Position numbers and translations under genes: made by a program. This document shows positions 60,133 to 64,000 of a stretch of DNA of 64,000 nt, in pieces. Under the pieces are notes generated by a model. The model did no database searches. It was not told the DNA's origin and saw only the letters and a list, made by a program, of their open reading frames with translations. Numbering within the stretch: the first letter of the stretch is position 1; each line of letters opens with the position of its first letter. Source of the stretch: Tropicimonas marinistellae (GTDB lineage: Bacteria > Pseudomonadota > Alphaproteobacteria > Rhodobacterales > Rhodobacteraceae). Location: positions 310,001-374,000 of the forward strand of contig NZ_LNCI01000006.1 in NCBI RefSeq assembly GCF_001509585.1, read 5' to 3'.

Positions 60133-61329
60133 TCAGAGTTCGGACAGGCGCGTGCTCAGGTCGGACCGCTCGAAGAAACTCTCCTGCAATTCCGTACCGA
60201 GGCCGGGGCCTTCCATCGGGTAGACGTAGCCGCCTTCGATCCGAGGCACCTCGGTCACCAGATCGCGGTACCAGCCCTTGTAAAAGGCGCGCACGGACTC
60301 CTGGATCAGCGTGTTCGGCTGGCTCAGGCTCATGTGGATCGCAGCGGCAAAGCCGACCGGGCCGATGCAGTCATGCGGCGCGAAGGGGCGGTGATAGGTC
60401 TCGGCCATGGCGGCGATCTTGCGGCCTTCGGTGAGGCCACCGGTCCAGCAGAGATCGGCCATCACCACATGGCAGGCGTCGCGGTCCAGGTATTCCTTGT
60501 AGGCGTAGCGCGAGCCCAGCGTCTCGGAGGCGCAGGTCCAGACATCGGTGGAGCGGGCATATTCGGCCAGCGCCTGGGGTGAGTTCATCCGGATCGAGTC
60601 TTCGTACCAGGTGGGGGCGTAGGGCTCGAGCGCGCGGGCGATCTTCTTGGCGGTCGGCAGGTTCCAGAGCGAGTGGAACTCGACCATGATCTCCATCTTG
60701 TCGCCCACCGCGTTGCGGATCTGCTCGAAGGGCTTGATCGCGGTCTTCATCTGCTCGGCTGAGATCCAGAGCCCCTTGTTCTCCATCGCCGGCGGATCGA
60801 AGGGCCAGATCTTCATCGCCGTGATGCCGCTCTCCAGCAGGCTCTCGGCCAGAGCGCCGGCATCGGTCATGAAGGCTTGCAGGTCTTCGTATTGCCCGCC
60901 TTCACCGAAGTTCCAGGTGTCGACCGGTTTGATCTTCTTGGTGGAGACGTATTTCGTGCCGGCGCAGGTGTTATAAACCCGCATCTTGTCGAAGCAGAGC
61001 CCGCCCAGCATCTGGTGCACCGGCTGGCCGCAGGCCTTGCCGAAGAGATCCCACAGCGCGATATCGACCGCCGAGCAGGCGCGGTATTCGACGCCGGTGG
61101 AACTCTGCGCATTGGGCAGGTTCAGCATCTCCTTGTGGAGCGCCTCGATATGGAGCGGGTTCTGGCCGAGCAGGCGGCTGGCCAGCGTGTCGTGGATATG
61201 CGCCTCGACGGCGGCCGCGCCATAGAATGTCTCGCCAAGTCCGACGATCCCCTCATCGGTCTCGACATGCACCCAGAGCACGTTCTGATGCGCGTCGATG
61301 CGATACGTTCTCAGGCCGGCAATCTTCAT
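60133..61329 (-). CDS. Enolase-superfamily dehydratase (mandelate racemase-like)
   Basis: 398 residues. N-terminal capping domain (about 1-110) with LWVHVETDEGIVGLGE. In the barrel: Lys173 (MKIWPF), metal ligands Glu217 (VEFHSLW), Glu243 (WYEDSIR) and Glu269 (CASETLG), Asp292 and His319 as a His-Asp dyad (FAPHDCIGP), and Glu344 near strand 8. This is the mandelate racemase/sugar-acid dehydratase pattern. It probably dehydrates or isomerises a sugar acid of this cluster. An insertion CAGTKYVSTKKIKPVDTWNF (about 122-141) is distinctive. The start at 61329 has GGAGGA upstream; substrate is not assignable. Confidence 0.85.
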   Translation of the reverse strand: MKIAGLRTYRIDAHQNVLWVHVETDEGIVGLGETFYGAAAVEAHIHDTLASRLLGQNPLHIEALHKEMLNLPNAQSSTGVEYRACSAVDIALWDLFGKACGQPVHQMLGGLCFDKMRVYNTCAGTKYVSTKKIKPVDTWNFGEGGQYEDLQAFMTDAGALAESLLESGITAMKIWPFDPPAMENKGLWISAEQMKTAIKPFEQIRNAVGDKMEIMVEFHSLWNLPTAKKIARALEPYAPTWYEDSIRMNSPQALAEYARSTDVWTCASETLGSRYAYKEYLDRDACHVVMADLCWTGGLTEGRKIAAMAETYHRPFAPHDCIGPVGFAAAIHMSLSQPNTLIQESVRAFYKGWYRDLVTEVPRIEGGYVYPMEGPGLGTELQESFFERSDLSTRLSEL

Positions 61330-61461
61330 TCGCAGTTCCTCCGACCAGGCCGAGAAGCCGACGAGGCCCCGTCTCCCAAGCCGCATAAGCGATGATCTTT
61401 GCGTGACGGCTTGTCCCGATTCGATCATTTCCCTGTCGCTTGATAGGACCACGTGATACAG

Positions 61462-61475
61462 TTTTGAAGTCAAAA
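61462..61475. promoter_or_regulatory. Palindrome in the divergent GntR promoter region
   Basis: TTTTGA-AG-TCAAAA is a 14-bp inverted repeat, 22 bp before the GntR ATG and within the 168-bp divergent region. It is a candidate operator for the adjacent GntR/FadR-type regulator. The site does not resemble the usual TGGTnnnACCA of that group, so the match is uncertain. Confidence 0.4.
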
Positions 61476-61497
61476 ATGCACTTGTTGGTACGCTCGA

Positions 61498-62232
61498 ATG
61501 GAAAAACCTATCGTACAATCCGGCGGATTTGAAAAGAAATCTGCGTCCAATCTGGTTGAAAGAACCATGCTGGATGTCAGAAAGTTTATACATGACAACA
61601 AGTTATCCGCTGGAGACGTCTTGCCCTCGGAAAACGCCATCGCCACGCAACTCGGCGTTTCCCGCACTGTCGCGCGGGAGGCGTTGCGCGGACTCGCCGC
61701 ACTTCGCATTCTGGAGGTCGGGAACGGCCGCCGGGCCCGGGTGGCCGGGCCGACCGCCGAAGCGCTCAGTGTGATCCTCGACCACACGGTCTACACCAAG
61801 CAACTCTCCGTTGCGCAGATCCAGGACGTGCGCCGCACGCTGGAGATGCGAACCGTCAGCCTCGCCGCGCTGCACCGAAGCGACGACGATGCGCGCCAGT
61901 TGCTGGAGACTTGCGCCAAGATGATGGAGGCAGTGGAGCACGATTCCACCGCGGTGATGGAACAGGACATCCTGTTCCACGAGATCATCGCGCGCGCCTC
62001 GGGAAACCCGCTCTACTCGATCCTTGTGGACAGCTTCCGCATAATCACGCGCCAGACCTGGGACATCGGCTGGCGTGCGCGTGCCACGCTGGAGAACCGC
62101 GTCGAGAACATCAAGTGCCACGAGCGGATCGCCACCGCGATCATGGCGCAGGAGGCCGTGCGGGCCGAAGCGGCGATGTCGGAGCATTTCGACAGTTCGT
62201 TCATGGTTCTGCTGCGGGCCGGCGTGAACTGA
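61498..62232 (+). CDS. GntR/FadR-family transcriptional regulator
   Basis: 244 residues. N-terminal winged helix with GDVLPSENAIATQLGVSRTVAREALRGLAALRILE and the C-terminal FCD ligand-binding domain from about residue 95, with helical His residues for a metal-bound acid. It reads divergently from the enolase-superfamily gene and likely controls the whole cluster 53410-61329 in response to a sugar acid. Confidence 0.92.
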   Translation: MEKPIVQSGGFEKKSASNLVERTMLDVRKFIHDNKLSAGDVLPSENAIATQLGVSRTVAREALRGLAALRILEVGNGRRARVAGPTAEALSVILDHTVYTKQLSVAQIQDVRRTLEMRTVSLAALHRSDDDARQLLETCAKMMEAVEHDSTAVMEQDILFHEIIARASGNPLYSILVDSFRIITRQTWDIGWRARATLENRVENIKCHERIATAIMAQEAVRAEAAMSEHFDSSFMVLLRAGVN

Positions 62233-62341
62233 CTGCCGTTCGGCACCGTTCCAGCCGACGCCAATGGCGCGTGATCGCGATGATGTGCGCGGTCTGTGCG
62301 CGGACACCGTTTTTGTCGTTTTCCACAATCCTTTTCGACCC

Positions 62342-62357
62342 TGTGACGCCCGTCACT
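62342..62357. promoter_or_regulatory. CRP-like site upstream of RTX gene
   Basis: TGTGACGCCCGTCACT matches TGTGA-N6-TCACA of CRP/FNR-type proteins in 9 of 10 fixed positions. It is 102 bp before the RTX start, consistent with activation of the gene. Binding is not shown. Confidence 0.5.
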
Positions 62358-62458
62358 TCGGTGCCTCGGCGCCTAGCGTAGTCATGAAGACAGGCGGCGA
62401 GTGAGCGCAACGGATGACCCGGAGCCCCAAGCCGCAGTCAGGGAAAGGGATCACTACC

Positions 62459-64000
62459 ATGGGCACGTATAACGGCACGAACGGCAACGACTACAAATCC
62501 ATGTCGAACCTCAACATCTGGCCGTTTTCGCATCATGACACGATGCGCGGCTACGGCGGAAACGACCGGCTTTACGGCAACAACGGCAACGACAAGATCT
62601 ACGGCGGAACCGGCAACGACACGCTCTCCGGCGGCAACGACAACGACGTCCTTTATGGCGAGTCCGGTAACGACTACCTCTACGGCGGCGCCGGAAACGA
62701 CAGCCACTACGGCGGCTCCGGGGTGGACTACATCAGCGCAGGCGACGGCAACGACTACATCGAGGGCGGCTACAGCACCGATACCGTCTATGGCGGCGCC
62801 GGAAACGACTACATCCGGGTCCGCAACGGCGAGTACTACGACAACGTCGACGGCGGCACCGGCACGGACACGCTGAACCACTCGCTTTCCAGCTACTCGG
62901 GCGACACTTTCGACTTCGTTGCGGAGAAGATCTACGCCGCAAGCAGTCACGGCGGCACGACCTTCCTGCGCGGCATCGAGACCTACTACGACGGTTCGGG
63001 CGGCAACACGATCAAGTCCGACGGCTCCGGCAGCTTCTACGGCGGCGGCGGCGACGACCGGATCCATGCCGGCAACGGCGTCAACGAGAAGCTCGACGGT
63101 GGCACCGGGGTGGACACGCTGGACACGACCCACTGGAACGGCAACTACACGATCAATCTCGTCACCGGGAAAACCAACTACACCGGCGAGTCCTTCACGA
63201 ACTTCGAGAACGTCGTCACCGGCAACGGAAGCGACACGATCACCGGCACCAGCGGCGCCAACAGCATCCATACCAACGGCGGCAATGACCGTGTCTATGC
63301 CGGCGACGGCGACGACCGGATCTATGGCGGCGACGGCAATGACTGGCTCGATGGCGGCTATGGCTTCGACTACATCAACGGCGGCGACGGCATCGACTCC
63401 ACCAGCTACACCTTCTACAGCGGCACCGTGGACGCCAACCTGCAAACGGGTGTCGTTGCCTTCCCCGGCAACAGCACGCTGACCGACACGCTCGTCTCCA
63501 TCGAGAACATCTACACCGGCAACGGCAACGACAAGGTCTGGGGCAGCAGCGTGGCGAACTACATCTCCACCGGTGCGGGCAACGACTGGGCCAACGGAAG
63601 CAGTGGGAACGACACCATCTATGCCGGTTCTGGCAACGACAAGATCAAGGGTGGGGCCGACAACGACTACCTGGACGGCGGCAGCGGCGACGACAAACTC
63701 GTCGGCGGTGGCGGCAACGACACGCTCGTGGGCAGTTCCGGCGCGGACCGGCTGGCCGGAAACGGAGGCGAGGACACCTTTGACTTCAACTTCACCTCCG
63801 ACTCCACCGCCGGGGCCGTCGACAAGATCATCAAGTTCCAGGGCGCAGGCGTAAGCGGCGGCGACGTGATCGACCTCGCCGGGATCGACGCCAACGTCTA
63901 CCTCTCGGGCGACCAGGCCTTCTCCTTCGGCGGCACCGGCACCGGTTCTGTCTGGGCGGTGAACATGGGCAAGCACACCATGATCTACGCCAATACCGAC
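62459..64000 (+). CDS. RTX-type calcium-binding protein, 3' end beyond window
   Basis: 514 codons are visible from ATG 62459 with no stop before the end of the window, so the gene continues outside. It starts MGTYNGTNGNDYKSMSNLNI without a signal peptide, typical of type I secreted proteins. Several blocks of GGxGNDxxxG nonapeptides alternate with longer segments such as DTFDFVAEKIYAAS and GFDYINGGDG. The protein is Asn/Tyr/Gly/Thr-rich. Near the last visible part, FDFNFTSDSTAGAVDKIIKF starts a C-terminal domain of the kind seen before type I secretion signals. AAAGGGATC lies upstream of the ATG. No secretion genes are nearby. Confidence 0.85.
   Translation, partial: MGTYNGTNGNDYKSMSNLNIWPFSHHDTMRGYGGNDRLYGNNGNDKIYGGTGNDTLSGGNDNDVLYGESGNDYLYGGAGNDSHYGGSGVDYISAGDGNDYIEGGYSTDTVYGGAGNDYIRVRNGEYYDNVDGGTGTDTLNHSLSSYSGDTFDFVAEKIYAASSHGGTTFLRGIETYYDGSGGNTIKSDGSGSFYGGGGDDRIHAGNGVNEKLDGGTGVDTLDTTHWNGNYTINLVTGKTNYTGESFTNFENVVTGNGSDTITGTSGANSIHTNGGNDRVYAGDGDDRIYGGDGNDWLDGGYGFDYINGGDGIDSTSYTFYSGTVDANLQTGVVAFPGNSTLTDTLVSIENIYTGNGNDKVWGSSVANYISTGAGNDWANGSSGNDTIYAGSGNDKIKGGADNDYLDGGSGDDKLVGGGGNDTLVGSSGADRLAGNGGEDTFDFNFTSDSTAGAVDKIIKFQGAGVSGGDVIDLAGIDANVYLSGDQAFSFGGTGTGSVWAVNMGKHTMIYANTD

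Overview
The window is about 64 kb of GC-rich chromosome from an alphaproteobacterium, most likely a marine Rhodobacterales (Roseobacter-group) species. This is inferred from the gene types: a split F1-only ATP synthase operon (atpHAGDC), DUF6455 and DUF2125 proteins, a monomeric NADP-isocitrate dehydrogenase, a sorbitol/mannitol smo-mtlK operon of the Rhodobacter type, a TRAP transporter, Hint and RTX proteins, and GTG starts on several housekeeping genes. I see no phage, insertion sequence, tRNA, rRNA, CRISPR array or canonical defence locus.

Layout. 0-8 kb: small DUF6455 protein, lipase-like hydrolase, EamA exporter, groESL with a CIRCE operator and a strong promoter, a gene-poor stretch (about 5.1-6.8 kb), Mn-dependent pyrophosphatase. 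8-19 kb: aldehyde dehydrogenase, HAD hydrolase, MaoC/PhaJ-like hydratase with two PhaR-like motifs upstream, ribF overlapping a YcgN-type Cys-cluster gene, chemoreceptor, threonine aldolase, two small-molecule enzyme genes, a DsbA-fold isomerase, prs. 19-30 kb: H-type lectin protein, atpHAGDC with terminator, methyltransferase, glyoxalase II, clpA followed directly by an M23 peptidase. 30-39 kb: an ExbB/MotA-like plus MotB-like pair with a giant coiled coil, ChaC, DUF2125, and a hisC-tyrC-extensin operon joined by ATGA overlaps. 38.7-45 kb: RTX protein with an unbroken nonapeptide array, rpsD, a Hint protein lacking the usual nucleophile, monomeric icd.

45-53.3 kb (minus strand): a polyol operon, HAD phosphatase - SorC-type regulator - smoE/F/G/K ABC transporter - SDR - mannitol dehydrogenase. 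A palindromic operator candidate precedes smoE. 53.4-62.2 kb: a sugar-acid catabolic cluster of TRAP DctP/Q/M, IlvD/Edd dehydratase, L-idonate 5-dehydrogenase, gluconate 5-dehydrogenase-like SDR and an enolase-superfamily dehydratase, with a divergent GntR/FadR regulator. 62.46 kb to the end: a second RTX protein that runs off the window, with a CRP-like site upstream.

The strongest candidates for new biology are the two-dehydratase sugar-acid cluster, the proton-channel/coiled-coil OmpA pair, and the putative PhaR-controlled hydratase. All functional calls come from reading the sequence; no database search was run.
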